A DNA stretch of 57,239 nt from Nitrospiraceae bacterium (GCA_003599795.1 QZJQ01000012.1:1-57239), one strand, 5' to 3'. Counted from the stretch's first letter, positions 43,434-52,661 are shown. The notes: generated by a model not told the origin, from the letters alone. A program made the numbers and translations.

Positions 43434-45191
43434 ATGACTGAGGAAAATAAGGATAACCGCTCCACCTTAAGCGAAGGCTACAGTTTTGACAAGGAGGAAT
43501 TGCGCGAATCAATGGGCTGGCTTATAAAGCTCAGGTGGATAGGCATTCTCAGCGTGCTTGTCGGAACTCATGTTATAAGGGAAGTAGCATTCATGTCCTT
43601 CTCCCTTATCCCTGTTTATATCATTCTTGGATTTGCAGCTTCATATAATATGTATTTCCGGTGGGAAGTGAAATTTCCCGGGTCAAACCTTAAAAAACTG
43701 GCCCTGCTTCAGATATTTCTGGACCAGATAACACTGGCCCTGGCTGTTTACTTTTCCGGCGGCTGCGACAGCCCTTTTATTTATTTTTTCATATTTCATA
43801 TAGTGATAAGCGGCATAATACTTCCTTGGAAATTCACCTTTGCATTCGGCGGCCTGGCCATCTTTTTTCCTGCCTCTGTTATGGGACTCAAATATCTCGG
43901 GCTTTTGCCGCATTACGGCATTTTCAAAAATGAACCCATGATATTTACAGACCTAACTGTAATGGGTTCCTACGGTATAGTCTTTATAAGCACCGTGTTT
44001 CTTACCGCATATTTTGTCACATACCTCAGCAGGAAACTCTACAATAAGCACGAGGAGATACGCAGGCTCTATACCCTTTCGGAAAGACTGCGCTCGTCAA
44101 TAAGGCTGAAGGAAGTCATAGAAATCATTGAGAAAGAACTCTGCGGTTTTGCCAGCGCCTGCAGTTGTATTTATATGCCTCTGGATAAGGAAAAACGCGT
44201 GCTTATCTTTAAAAATAACAGCGAGGAAATCAATATCCCCCTCCTGGACAGCAATGCTTTTAGCGCGGCAATAATGAAGGGAAGCGCCATGACAATAGAC
44301 CACAGGACGCTCACATCCGGATATGAGGCATCTGTGCTGAATGCCCTGGGAATTAAGCGGGCCCTTGTCCTTCCGATAATGGCCGCATCATTAAGGCCCT
44401 GTTATGAATACTTCAGCTGCACTGATGCGGAATGCGCTGCATACGGCAAAGAAGCAGGGAAATGCTGGCAGATTGCGTCCACGCACTGCAAGGGCAGGGT
44501 AATGAGAAATATCATTGAAAAACTGGACGCCTGTCTTGCCTGCGAACTGTTTACCCCTGTTGGCTTATATGTGCTGGACATTTCAAAGGAGCACATGCCG
44601 CTTGAAGAATTTGACATAAATGCGTGCATGAGGCTTCTTGACGCATCCGGGCTTGCAGTGTCCAATGCGCTGCTTTATGAAAAGACAATGGAGCTCTCAA
44701 AAACAGACGGGCTTACAGGGCTTAAAAACCACAGGGAGTTCAAGGATGCGTTTAACGCTGAAATTCTTAGGGCCAAAAGATACCAGAGGCCGTGCAGCCT
44801 CTTAATGATGGATATAGATTACTTCAAGCATTACAATGACACAAACGGGCACCCGCAGGGAGACGTTCTACTTAAAAAACTTGCAGAGCTGATAAGGGAA
44901 AACCTTAAGGACACTGATGTTGTAGCCAGATACGGCGGCGAGGAGTTTGCCGTTCTGCTCCTTGAGACGCCCAAAGATCAGGCAGAATCCATAGCAGAAA
45001 GAATGCGCAACATGATAGAGTGGTGCCGGTTTCCCAAAGAAGAAACACAGCCGGACGGGAAGCTTACCGTAAGCATAGGATTAAGTTCTTTCCCTGATGA
45101 CGGGGACAGCGCAGAGGGAATACTCCGCGCAGCGGATGAGGCTTTATATGAGGCAAAAAGGGCAGGCAGAAACAGAGTAATCTCCGCATGA
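43434..45191 (+). CDS. RegB-like membrane sensor fused to Cys/Trp-rich GAF region and GGDEF diguanylate cyclase
   Basis: Six membrane helices (about 30-200) contain LRWIGI at the start and GGCDSPF (109-115) in an outer loop, resembling the quinone-binding GGxxNPF heptapeptide of RegB/PrrB kinases. A GAF-like region (about 215-415) is interrupted by a Cys/Trp-rich segment (323-370: CYEYFSC, ECAAY, KCWQIASTHC, CLAC) of the type called two-CW. The GGDEF domain (420-585) has an intact GGEEF (501-505); the I-site position reads KDTD, so feedback inhibition is probably weak. Likely a redox-controlled c-di-GMP synthase. Its stop overlaps the start of the HD-GYP gene (ATGA). Confidence 0.88.
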   Translation: MTEENKDNRSTLSEGYSFDKEELRESMGWLIKLRWIGILSVLVGTHVIREVAFMSFSLIPVYIILGFAASYNMYFRWEVKFPGSNLKKLALLQIFLDQITLALAVYFSGGCDSPFIYFFIFHIVISGIILPWKFTFAFGGLAIFFPASVMGLKYLGLLPHYGIFKNEPMIFTDLTVMGSYGIVFISTVFLTAYFVTYLSRKLYNKHEEIRRLYTLSERLRSSIRLKEVIEIIEKELCGFASACSCIYMPLDKEKRVLIFKNNSEEINIPLLDSNAFSAAIMKGSAMTIDHRTLTSGYEASVLNALGIKRALVLPIMAASLRPCYEYFSCTDAECAAYGKEAGKCWQIASTHCKGRVMRNIIEKLDACLACELFTPVGLYVLDISKEHMPLEEFDINACMRLLDASGLAVSNALLYEKTMELSKTDGLTGLKNHREFKDAFNAEILRAKRYQRPCSLLMMDIDYFKHYNDTNGHPQGDVLLKKLAELIRENLKDTDVVARYGGEEFAVLLLETPKDQAESIAERMRNMIEWCRFPKEETQPDGKLTVSIGLSSFPDDGDSAEGILRAADEALYEAKRAGRNRVISA

Positions 45192-47458
45192 AAAATAAAA
45201 CCTTTTTAAATTTTATCCGGAATCTGAGCCTTGACAAAAAACTCGCAGCTGCTATAACAACCTGCGTAATTCTGTCCATCGCTGTTATAACGATCCTCAT
45301 TGTCAGGCGTGAGACCATACTCCTTGAAGAAGACAACAAAAAAAACGCCGAGGTTCTGTCAGCATCCATAAGCATTGCGCTTAAAGACAATATGCTCGGG
45401 GGCCGGCCCGAAGAAACAGTCAGGCTTATTAAAGAGCTTTCAGCTATGAAAGGAGTAGAAGGGATAATAGTATTAAATCCTGACGGCAGGCCTGCGTTTG
45501 GCATGCAGGCGCCTGCTCTTGAACTCAAAGAAGATTTAAGGGACAGCATTCTCAAGGGGAACGAAGCAGAATTTTCAACGGCAGAGTCGCAGTATTTTAT
45601 AAAGCCCTTATTAAATGAAAAACAATGCCGTTCCTGCCATTTTGACAATAAGCAGATAAGGGGCGCTGTAATCGTAAGGCTCTCCACATCAGGAATTTCC
45701 GGAAACATCATAGACCTTGTAGAAAGGATGACAGGTTTCGGAATAGTTGCCTCTGTTGTTCTTTCCGTATTGTTGATTTTTCTTACCAGGCGCTTGCTGA
45801 TTTCTCCCATAAAAGGCCTCACAGAAGCGGCAAGGCAGATAGCGCTCGGGAATTTTACGCTGTTCAACCAGAGGGGGACACATTGTTATGAGATACTGGA
45901 TTGCAAAAAAACAGAATGCCCTTCTCATAAATTTGACGATGCTATCCCTTGCTGGCTTGAAAGCGGGACGCTCTGCGAGGGAAAAGTTACAGGGGACTTT
46001 GCCTTAAAATTAGGCGATTGTTATAAATGCAGGGTTTATAAAGAGCTAAAGGGCGATGAACTCAGGCAGTTGATTGACAAGTTCAACAAGATGAGCCTCA
46101 CGATGCAAAAACATGAAAACGATATTAAAAACCATATAAACAATGTTGAATATGTCAATCAGGAGCTTCGGAAAAGCAACACCAAGCTGAATACGCTTCT
46201 TGAAGCGTCAAGGATTACAACCTCAACGCTTAAGCTGGACGAGATACTCTCAGCCTCCCTTAAGATTATACTCAATGTAACAAATCTCAAGGCTGGGATA
46301 ATCCTCCTGCTTGAAGAAGACCTTGAGAAAAAATGCTATGAGTTTTTTGACTGTGACGCATTTAACTGCCCTGCTTATAAGGCGGCATTAAACTGCTGGC
46401 GGCTGGCAGGCACAATGTGCCACAGCGGCGATGCGTCTGCCTGCCCGTTCGGCTCTACAGCCATAAGCTGCTGGAAGAGCAGGCACATCCACAGCCATTA
46501 CACTGCTGCCAGAAATTTTGACGAAAAGGTTAATGGATGCAGTAACTGCGAGTTCTTCGCAAACATAGTCTTAATACCAAAAATGATTGCAGGATTTCAA
46601 AATGGCAGTCATATCGGCAAGAAACTGAGGCTTGACAGCACTACAATCCAGAAGGCGCTTCTCATGGGCCGCACGATGGTGGATTATTCAAGGGAAAATC
46701 CGTTCAACCTGCCTATAGACACTGTCACCGAGCTTGCCGTGCCTCTCAAGATGCAGGATGAGATGATAGGCATACTCTATCTGGCTTCAGACGAGTCCCT
46801 TCACTACGATAAAAATGAGATTGAGTTTTTCCAGCTCTTGTCGGAGGTCATATCAGCAGGAATATTAAACAGCAGGATATATTATGACATGGAGACCTCA
46901 TATCTTCAGACAGTTATGGCTCTTGCAAATGCGATTGAGGCAAAAGACCCTTATACAAAGGGCCATACGGAGAGAGTGGCAAGCCTCAGCAACAAAATAG
47001 CAGGCTTCTTTAAGCTGAGCGAGCAGGAAAAAGAACATCTTAACTTTGCATCTCTTTTGCATGACATAGGGAAAATAGGCATCAGCAAAGACATTCTCTG
47101 GAAACACTGCAGCCTGGATGAATGCGAAGAGGAAGAGGTAAAAACACATCCTGACAAAGGCGTTCAGATACTTGAGCCTGTTCATTTCCTGAAGCCTATC
47201 CTCTCTACGATACGGCATCACCATGAGAAGTATGACGGTTCAGGCTATCCTCTTGGGCTAAAGGGCAAGGAGATTCCTTTTAAGGCCAGGATAATAAGCA
47301 TTGCAGACACATGGGACGCCATGCTTTCAGACAGGCCTTACAGAAGAGCGCTGACAACAGAAGAAGCAAAAAACGAACTGAAAAAACATTCGGGGATTCA
47401 GTTTGACCCTGAAATTGTTGTCGCCTTCATAAAGGTGCTTGAGTCAGAGGGGCAGTAG
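45188..47458 (+). CDS. Heme-binding HD-GYP phosphodiesterase with two Cys/Trp-rich inserts
   Basis: First helix at about 20-40, then a periplasmic domain with heme c motif CRSCH (147-151), second helix (183-200) and HAMP-like segment. A Cys/Trp-rich insert (233-282: CYEILDC, ECPSH, PCWLESGTLC, CYKC) follows. Then a GAF-like region carries a second insert (383-454: CYEFFDC, NCPAY, NCWRLAGTMC, CSNCEFF). The HD-GYP domain (about 575-750) has HDIGKIG and HHHEKYDGSGYP. Predicted to degrade c-di-GMP under redox control, opposing the diguanylate cyclase encoded just upstream with a 4-base overlap. Confidence 0.89.
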   Translation: MKNKTFLNFIRNLSLDKKLAAAITTCVILSIAVITILIVRRETILLEEDNKKNAEVLSASISIALKDNMLGGRPEETVRLIKELSAMKGVEGIIVLNPDGRPAFGMQAPALELKEDLRDSILKGNEAEFSTAESQYFIKPLLNEKQCRSCHFDNKQIRGAVIVRLSTSGISGNIIDLVERMTGFGIVASVVLSVLLIFLTRRLLISPIKGLTEAARQIALGNFTLFNQRGTHCYEILDCKKTECPSHKFDDAIPCWLESGTLCEGKVTGDFALKLGDCYKCRVYKELKGDELRQLIDKFNKMSLTMQKHENDIKNHINNVEYVNQELRKSNTKLNTLLEASRITTSTLKLDEILSASLKIILNVTNLKAGIILLLEEDLEKKCYEFFDCDAFNCPAYKAALNCWRLAGTMCHSGDASACPFGSTAISCWKSRHIHSHYTAARNFDEKVNGCSNCEFFANIVLIPKMIAGFQNGSHIGKKLRLDSTTIQKALLMGRTMVDYSRENPFNLPIDTVTELAVPLKMQDEMIGILYLASDESLHYDKNEIEFFQLLSEVISAGILNSRIYYDMETSYLQTVMALANAIEAKDPYTKGHTERVASLSNKIAGFFKLSEQEKEHLNFASLLHDIGKIGISKDILWKHCSLDECEEEEVKTHPDKGVQILEPVHFLKPILSTIRHHHEKYDGSGYPLGLKGKEIPFKARIISIADTWDAMLSDRPYRRALTTEEAKNELKKHSGIQFDPEIVVAFIKVLESEGQ

Positions 47459-47512
47459 AACAGAAGTAAAGACTTAAAAAACTACTGTGCTGTTGCTCTA
47501 CTGCGCTAATAC
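47457..47512. repeat. CTACTGCGC word-repeat spacer
   Basis: AGAACAGAAGTAAAGACTTAAAAAACTACTGTG then CTGTTGCTCTACTGCGCTAA. The first words repeat those of 43346-43425 almost exactly (AGAACAGAAGTAAAG and AGCAGAAGTAAAGA). It fills the gap between the convergent HD-GYP and NtrC-type genes. Confidence 0.55.
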
Positions 47513-47517
47513 GGAGT

Positions 47518-48867
47518 TTATTCAATGCCGTAGGCGTTAATTTTTTCCCACAGCGTCTTTCTGCTTATGCCCAATATCTCGGACGCCTTAGTCTTGTTTC
47601 CCTTAACTGTCTTCAGCGTTCTGATTATGTATTCCTTTTCTGCTTCTGAAGCCACGGATGAAAGTGACGGACGCTTACTGCCTTCGCCTGAAGCGGACGT
47701 TTCCTTGAGAATAAATGACGGCAGGGCATCTTTGCCTATTACATCTGAAACTGCAAGCGCCGAGCATCTCTCTATTATGTTTTCAAGCTCTCTCACATTT
47801 CCAGGGTAGTCATATTCAAGAAGCGCATTGACGGTATCCTTTGAAAAACGGATATTTTTGGACATTTTGCTTTTGCATTTCTCTAAAAAAGCATCAATAA
47901 GAAGAGGAATGTCTTCCTTCCTGTCCCTTAACGCCGGAAGGATTACCGGTATTACATTAAGGCGGTAATACAAGTCTTCCCTGAACCTTTTTTTCTTAAC
48001 CTCTTCTTCAAGGTTCTTGTTCGTTGCGGCAATTATCCTGACATCGGTGTTTAACGTTTCCGTGCCTCCGACCCTTTCAAAGGTCCTTTCCTGTATCACC
48101 CTTAAAATCTTTGACTGCGTGGCTAAGGGCAGGTCTGCAATCTCATCAAGAAAAATCGTGCCTTTATCGGCAAGTTCAAATCTGCCCGGCTTCCTCTTGA
48201 TGGCCCCTGTGAACGCGCCTTTTTCATGCCCGAAAAGTTCGCTCTCTATAAGGCCTTCAGGCATTGCAGCGCAGTTTACTTTAATCAGGGGCTTATCTCT
48301 TCGTTTGCTTTGATAGTGGATTGTAGTGGCTATAAGTTCCTTCCCCGTGCCGCTCTCTCCGAGAATCAGAATTGTTGAATCTGACCCTGAAACTCTCTCA
48401 ATCAAAGAAAAAACCTTCTTCATTTCAATGCCTTCACCGATAATATTCGGGAAGCAGTAGCACTTGCTGAGGTCTTTTTTTAATCTGACATTTTCATCGC
48501 GCAGCCTCTTTACCTCAAGCGCCCTTTCAATAAGCAGCAGAAATTCATCCAGAGAAAAAGGTTTTGTTATGTAGTCAAATGCTCCGAGCCGCATTGCATT
48601 AACAGCGTCCTTTATCGTGCCGAAGGCAGTCATCACAATTACCTGGGCATCATTCATCCGCGTGATTTCCTCAAGTATGTTAATGCCGTCAATATCAGGC
48701 AGCCTGACATCTGTAACCACTACATCGGCAGGGCTGATTTTGAGAGAGCTCAAAGCCTCTGTCCCTGTTTCAAAGGCCGTGACCTCATAGCCTGCTGTCC
48801 TCAGGGCATCCTCAATAGTAACCCTCATCAGCTTTTCGTCTTCAATTAATAAAATAGTTTCTTTCAT
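47518..48867 (-). CDS. Sigma-54-dependent NtrC-family response regulator
   Basis: Receiver domain (1-120) with phosphoacceptor Asp in VVVTDVRLPDIDG, AAA+ domain (about 140-370) with Walker A GESGTGKE, the sigma-54 contact GAFTGA in FGHEKGAFTGAIK, and Walker B FLDEIADLP. A Fis-type helix-turn-helix lies at the C-terminus (KASEILGISRKTLWEKI). Length of 449 aa is standard. The start overlaps the stop of the kinase gene by four bases (ATGA), so the cognate kinase is clear. Targets would carry -24/-12 promoters such as that at 40726-40741. Confidence 0.95.
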   Translation of the reverse strand: MKETILLIEDEKLMRVTIEDALRTAGYEVTAFETGTEALSSLKISPADVVVTDVRLPDIDGINILEEITRMNDAQVIVMTAFGTIKDAVNAMRLGAFDYITKPFSLDEFLLLIERALEVKRLRDENVRLKKDLSKCYCFPNIIGEGIEMKKVFSLIERVSGSDSTILILGESGTGKELIATTIHYQSKRRDKPLIKVNCAAMPEGLIESELFGHEKGAFTGAIKRKPGRFELADKGTIFLDEIADLPLATQSKILRVIQERTFERVGGTETLNTDVRIIAATNKNLEEEVKKKRFREDLYYRLNVIPVILPALRDRKEDIPLLIDAFLEKCKSKMSKNIRFSKDTVNALLEYDYPGNVRELENIIERCSALAVSDVIGKDALPSFILKETSASGEGSKRPSLSSVASEAEKEYIIRTLKTVKGNKTKASEILGISRKTLWEKINAYGIE

Positions 48868-50354
48868 TTCTCTACAGGGAAGGAAAGGGTAAACGTGCTT
48901 CCCTTGCCTGCCTCGCTTTCAACGGAAATTTCTCCATTGTAGTTTCTGATTATCTCGTAAGTCAACCAGAGGCCCAGCCCTGTGCCTTCTCCTGGCGGCT
49001 TTGTGGTGAAGAACGGGTCAAAAATCCTTCCAATGTTTTCATGCGCAATGCCGCAGCCTGTATCACGGACCTCTATTTTAATCTTTGAATCTTCCCTGCA
49101 CCCCCGGACCCTTAAGGACCCTCCCTTTTCCATGGCCTGAATCGCATTTATAAAAAGATTAAGCGCAACCTGCTGGAGATCATGCGGGTCAATAAAAATG
49201 TTCAGGTTATCGTCTGCCTCATTGATAAAGTTAATTCTGCTCTTCCGCACCTTATATTCAACAAAGGAATACACATCATTTACAACATTCCTGATATTTA
49301 CCTGCGCAGGCTTGTGCTCATTTTTCCTTGCCATCCACAGGAGCTTGCTCACCGTGCTTTCTATTCTGTCAAGCCCCTCATTAATAAGGCCCAGATATTT
49401 TGCCCTGAACTCAGGGTCCTCACCTTTCTGCTTTAATATCCGGAGGCAGTTGAAAAGCCCTCCGAGCGGGTTATTTATTTCATGAGCAACTCCGGCTGCA
49501 AGGATGCCGATGGATGCAAGCTTTTCCGACTGCACTAATTTCTCGTGCGTCTTTTTAAGCTCTTCGTTTGCCTGCTTTATCCTTTCAATCATGCTGTTGA
49601 ATCTTTCTCCAAGGAGCGCCAGTTCATCATATCCTTTCACATCAACCTTAACATCAAGATAGCCGCCCCCTGTTTTTTCCATCATAGCCGCCAAAAGCGT
49701 TATCGGACTTATAAATCTCCTGCTCAACAGCAGTATAATCCCGAATCCGGCGGCAAGAAAGAAAATAGTCAGAAAAACGATCTTTTTAACAGTGGCGATA
49801 ATCTCGCGTTCAACTTTTTTCAAAGAGATACCGACCACCAAAGTCCCCCAGCGCTTCTTGCCGATAGACAGCGGGACGCTGACATCCAGCGCCTTGTGGC
49901 CGTCATGAGAAAAATGCTGCACCTTAGTATTGTCTGCCTTGAGCGCATTTATTGTCAGCGGGTCAGTATAGACCTTCCCGTAGTTTGTGATGTCATTGTG
50001 AGACATTACCCTGCCGTCTTCATCAATGATTGCTATGTAAAGCAGATTAACATCCTGCCTGTTGAATATCTCAAGTATATAATTGTCAAGGAGGCCTCCT
50101 TCTTCAACAAGCCCGAGTTTTTCATATATGAGGTCATTTATTATTGGGATGGCAAGGGTTTCCCCGAGCAGCCTGCCTTCCCTCTCAACCTCGGTATACA
50201 AAATAGACCTTTCCCTCTCAACGGCAAGATACCCTATAATGAACATCAGGATGACAATTGCAGCGGTGGTAATCAGAATAAATTTATGCTGAAGGCTTAA
50301 TCTGGATAAAAACTCGAACCTTTTTGAGATGCCGGAAGCTTTAATAGTCTTCAT
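48864..50354 (-). CDS. Membrane sensor histidine kinase (NtrB-like transmitter)
   Basis: Helix one (about 23-42), an extracytoplasmic Cache-like domain (43-190), helix two (about 193-212), HAMP (213-265), coiled coil, HisKA with phosphoacceptor His in GVAHEINNPLGG, and HATPase with DTGCGI and GEGTGLGLWLTYEI. I take the start at 50354, since its ATG overlaps the stop of the binding-protein gene (ATGA); upstream starts at 50387 would overlap that gene by 37 bases. Partner of the NtrC-type regulator. It may read the PhnD-like protein encoded just before it. Confidence 0.92.
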   Translation of the reverse strand: MKTIKASGISKRFEFLSRLSLQHKFILITTAAIVILMFIIGYLAVERERSILYTEVEREGRLLGETLAIPIINDLIYEKLGLVEEGGLLDNYILEIFNRQDVNLLYIAIIDEDGRVMSHNDITNYGKVYTDPLTINALKADNTKVQHFSHDGHKALDVSVPLSIGKKRWGTLVVGISLKKVEREIIATVKKIVFLTIFFLAAGFGIILLLSRRFISPITLLAAMMEKTGGGYLDVKVDVKGYDELALLGERFNSMIERIKQANEELKKTHEKLVQSEKLASIGILAAGVAHEINNPLGGLFNCLRILKQKGEDPEFRAKYLGLINEGLDRIESTVSKLLWMARKNEHKPAQVNIRNVVNDVYSFVEYKVRKSRINFINEADDNLNIFIDPHDLQQVALNLFINAIQAMEKGGSLRVRGCREDSKIKIEVRDTGCGIAHENIGRIFDPFFTTKPPGEGTGLGLWLTYEIIRNYNGEISVESEAGKGSTFTLSFPVEK

Positions 50355-52087
50355 AGCCGAATCCTGGGGTGGCATCTTATCCCGCATGTTTCAGGCACAG
50401 CATTTATCTTTGTTCGTATGCCGGCATAATCGCTGTCGAATGCTTCGATAAAGCCGTTCTTGAGATCATCGTCCAGACGTTTAAGCACCTTCTGGTGATG
50501 CGGATCATTTGGGTTAAGGTCAAGAAGCGCCTTTTTTATCTCTGCAACTACCGGCGCAGCTAAACGTTTGCTTACGACAAGGGGCCCTGTCGGGATCGCA
50601 TCTGACGTAGCTATGACATCCAGCCCGAGCTTCATGTATTTCTTTGCTATAGAGTCCCTTACTGCGCCTGCATCATACTGCCCCTTCAAAACAGCCTTAA
50701 CTGCTGAATCATGGTAATCGAAGTTTGCATATTTGCTAAGCTCGCTCAGGTGTATGCCGGCATTTGCAAGCAGATAACGGGGCATAAGGTTTCCCGACGT
50801 GGATTTTGAGGCCGAAAAAGCTATGGTCTTTCCCTTTAGTTCCGAGAGCCTGTATATATTCGATGACTTCTTGTTAGTGATTACCACGCTTTTATAGGTC
50901 GCTGTGCCGTCTATCCCCTTTGGCTTTAAGAGGCAGACTATCCCATATCGCGCACGCGCTTCAAGATATGTCAGGGGGCCGAACAGCGCAACGTCTATCA
51001 TCCCGCTGCCTATGGCGTTGACGGTATCCTCATAATTCTTTTTCAGGACCAGCTCGTAGCCGTAGGGTGTTTTTTCCGAAAGGTAATCAAGAAGCGGCTG
51101 GTATTTCTCGTACATTATGCGCGGGTTATCCCTCGGTATTACGCCGAAGTGAATGGTCTGCCGGCCTTTGTCTTTTTTATCATTACTGCCGGAACCTGCA
51201 ACATATTGCTCCATTTTCCTGATGGAATCGTAGGCGCTGTCCGATATTTGCATAAAGCCTTCTATCATCATGGCATTCAGTATCTCCATGCCTTTTTCTG
51301 TCTTATGCATATTCAAAAACGCATCGCGTATTTTTTTCTTCAGCCCAGCGTCTATCCCGCTTCCCACAACCACCGGAGGGATGCCGAAGGGCGGCGAACG
51401 TTTTATAATCCTTGTCTGCCGTGCATAGGGAGAATTTTTTTTAATCATGTATTCATACACCATGCTTTCAACGGCTGCGCCGTCAACCACTCTCTTTGCC
51501 ACGAGTTCCACCGACTTGTTGTGGCTGTAGCTGTAAATGGTCCTCTTAAAAAATCTTTCGGGTGTGTACCCCATTGTCTTCAGTAGGTAGGTAGGGTAGA
51601 GCTTGCCGCTGTTAGATTTAGGGTCGGTAAAAGCAAAAACATTGTTTTTCAATTCAGGGAATGACTTAACGGTGCTGTCTTTATGGACGATTACATAGGA
51701 ATTATACGTTGCCTTTCCATTAAGGCGTGGTGCGACAAGCAGTTCAGCGCCAAAATTCCTGTTATCCATAACATAGGAAGAAGAACAAAGAAATGCCACT
51801 TTGACTTCTCCTTTTTCAAGGAGTGAATCCATCTCATCGTAAGTCCTCCTTTGGACCATCTGCACAGGTTGATTTATCTGCTCGCCGACATAATCAATGA
51901 TGTCCTGATAGTATTTAACGGTATCAACAGGGGTAATCATTGAGGCAACGCCTATTTTTATAGGCTGTTTGGGAGTTCCTGATTTGCTCTCGGCATAGAG
52001 CGCCGGGCCGTGATGAGCCGGTTTCTGCAGAGGGAGAATAACGGACCAAAGGATTATGCTTAAGCCTATAATAAACCTGAATCGCAT
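50351..52087 (-). CDS. Tandem PhnD-like periplasmic binding protein
   Basis: A signal peptide (1-32) precedes two PhnD-type substrate-binding domains in one chain: the first begins IKIGVASMITPVD (about 43) and the second IHFGVIPRDNP (about 305). Each has the VAFLCSSSYVM/VALFGPLTYLE ligand-pocket stretch and an FAFTDPKSNSGKLYPTYLL or IAFSASKSTSGNLMPRYLL segment (quoted from SGKLYPTYLL and SGNLMPRYLL). No ABC transporter genes accompany it, so it is more likely a sensor input for the kinase than an uptake protein. The C-terminus ends in ETCGIRCHPRIRL, a CxxxCH pattern. Ligand unknown (phosphonate, phosphite or other oxyanion). Confidence 0.87.
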   Translation of the reverse strand: MRFRFIIGLSIILWSVILPLQKPAHHGPALYAESKSGTPKQPIKIGVASMITPVDTVKYYQDIIDYVGEQINQPVQMVQRRTYDEMDSLLEKGEVKVAFLCSSSYVMDNRNFGAELLVAPRLNGKATYNSYVIVHKDSTVKSFPELKNNVFAFTDPKSNSGKLYPTYLLKTMGYTPERFFKRTIYSYSHNKSVELVAKRVVDGAAVESMVYEYMIKKNSPYARQTRIIKRSPPFGIPPVVVGSGIDAGLKKKIRDAFLNMHKTEKGMEILNAMMIEGFMQISDSAYDSIRKMEQYVAGSGSNDKKDKGRQTIHFGVIPRDNPRIMYEKYQPLLDYLSEKTPYGYELVLKKNYEDTVNAIGSGMIDVALFGPLTYLEARARYGIVCLLKPKGIDGTATYKSVVITNKKSSNIYRLSELKGKTIAFSASKSTSGNLMPRYLLANAGIHLSELSKYANFDYHDSAVKAVLKGQYDAGAVRDSIAKKYMKLGLDVIATSDAIPTGPLVVSKRLAAPVVAEIKKALLDLNPNDPHHQKVLKRLDDDLKNGFIEAFDSDYAGIRTKINAVPETCGIRCHPRIRL

Positions 52088-52172
52088 TGTTTCTTCAAGC
52101 CGCCATTCCTAAGTCCAAGATTTAAATAAATCAGGGGCGGACGGGCTAAAATAACCGCCATTGAATTTTCTC

Positions 52173-52201
52173 TTGACAAAGATTGCAATTACTGGCATAT
52201 T
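52173..52201 (+). promoter_or_regulatory. Sigma-70 promoter of the RRM protein gene
   Basis: TTGACA (52173-52178), a 17-base spacer, CATATT (52196-52201; four of six to TATAAT). It lies about 100 bases upstream of the start codon and drives a leader with a hairpin. Confidence 0.5.
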
Positions 52202-52258
52202 TAGTTTAGCCATATCTTGTTATTATATGATATTGAGTCAGGTAATATGCAAGCATCA

Positions 52259-52290
52259 CCCAGGGCATCAGCTCTGGGATTTTATTTTTT
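52259..52290 (+). terminator. Terminator-like hairpin in the leader of the RRM gene
   Basis: CCCAGGGC and GCTCTGGG form an 8-bp stem (one G-U) with loop ATCA (52259-52278), followed by ATTTTATTTTTT and directly by the ribosome-binding site GGAGGA (52291-52296). Shape and T-run fit an intrinsic terminator placed before the gene it would control. Confidence 0.55.
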
Positions 52291-52299
52291 GGAGGAAGA

Positions 52300-52629
52300 A
52301 TGGGCAACAGACTTTATGTAGGGAATATCTCGTTTCAGGCATCAGATGATGACCTGAAGGAACTGTTTTCAAAGGCAGGAACAGTAGCATCCACAAAACT
52401 GATAACTGACGCCGCTACAGGCAGGCCCAGAGGGTTTGGTTTTGTTGAGATGAGCTCAGACGAAGAAGCGCAGAAGGCAATTGAGATGCTGAACGGAAGT
52501 AATTTCATGGATAGGAACATCGTGGTCAACGAGGCAAAGCCGCAGGGTGAAAGGGATCGCAGCCGCGGCGGCCATTCAAGAGAAAGAGGCGGATTCAACA
52601 GGGAAAGAAGGCCCGGCGGAAGGAGATAG
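52300..52629 (+). CDS. RRM-domain RNA-binding protein with RG-rich tail
   Basis: A single RNA recognition motif (residues 3-80) with RNP2 LYVGNI and RNP1 RGFGFVEM, aromatic residues in place, followed by a glycine/arginine-rich tail (about 82-109, RGGHSRERGGF and RRPGGRR). Small bacterial proteins of this type occur in cyanobacteria and many other phyla, and several are cold-induced; they bind mRNA. Length of 109 aa is normal. ATG at 52300 with GGAGGA upstream. The long leader with a terminator-like hairpin suggests attenuation, perhaps by the protein itself. Convergent with the DUF89 gene. Confidence 0.93.
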   Translation: MGNRLYVGNISFQASDDDLKELFSKAGTVASTKLITDAATGRPRGFGFVEMSSDEEAQKAIEMLNGSNFMDRNIVVNEAKPQGERDRSRGGHSRERGGFNRERRPGGRR

Positions 52630-52661
52630 ACCTATCTAACTTTTCCAGCCATACAGGCAGG

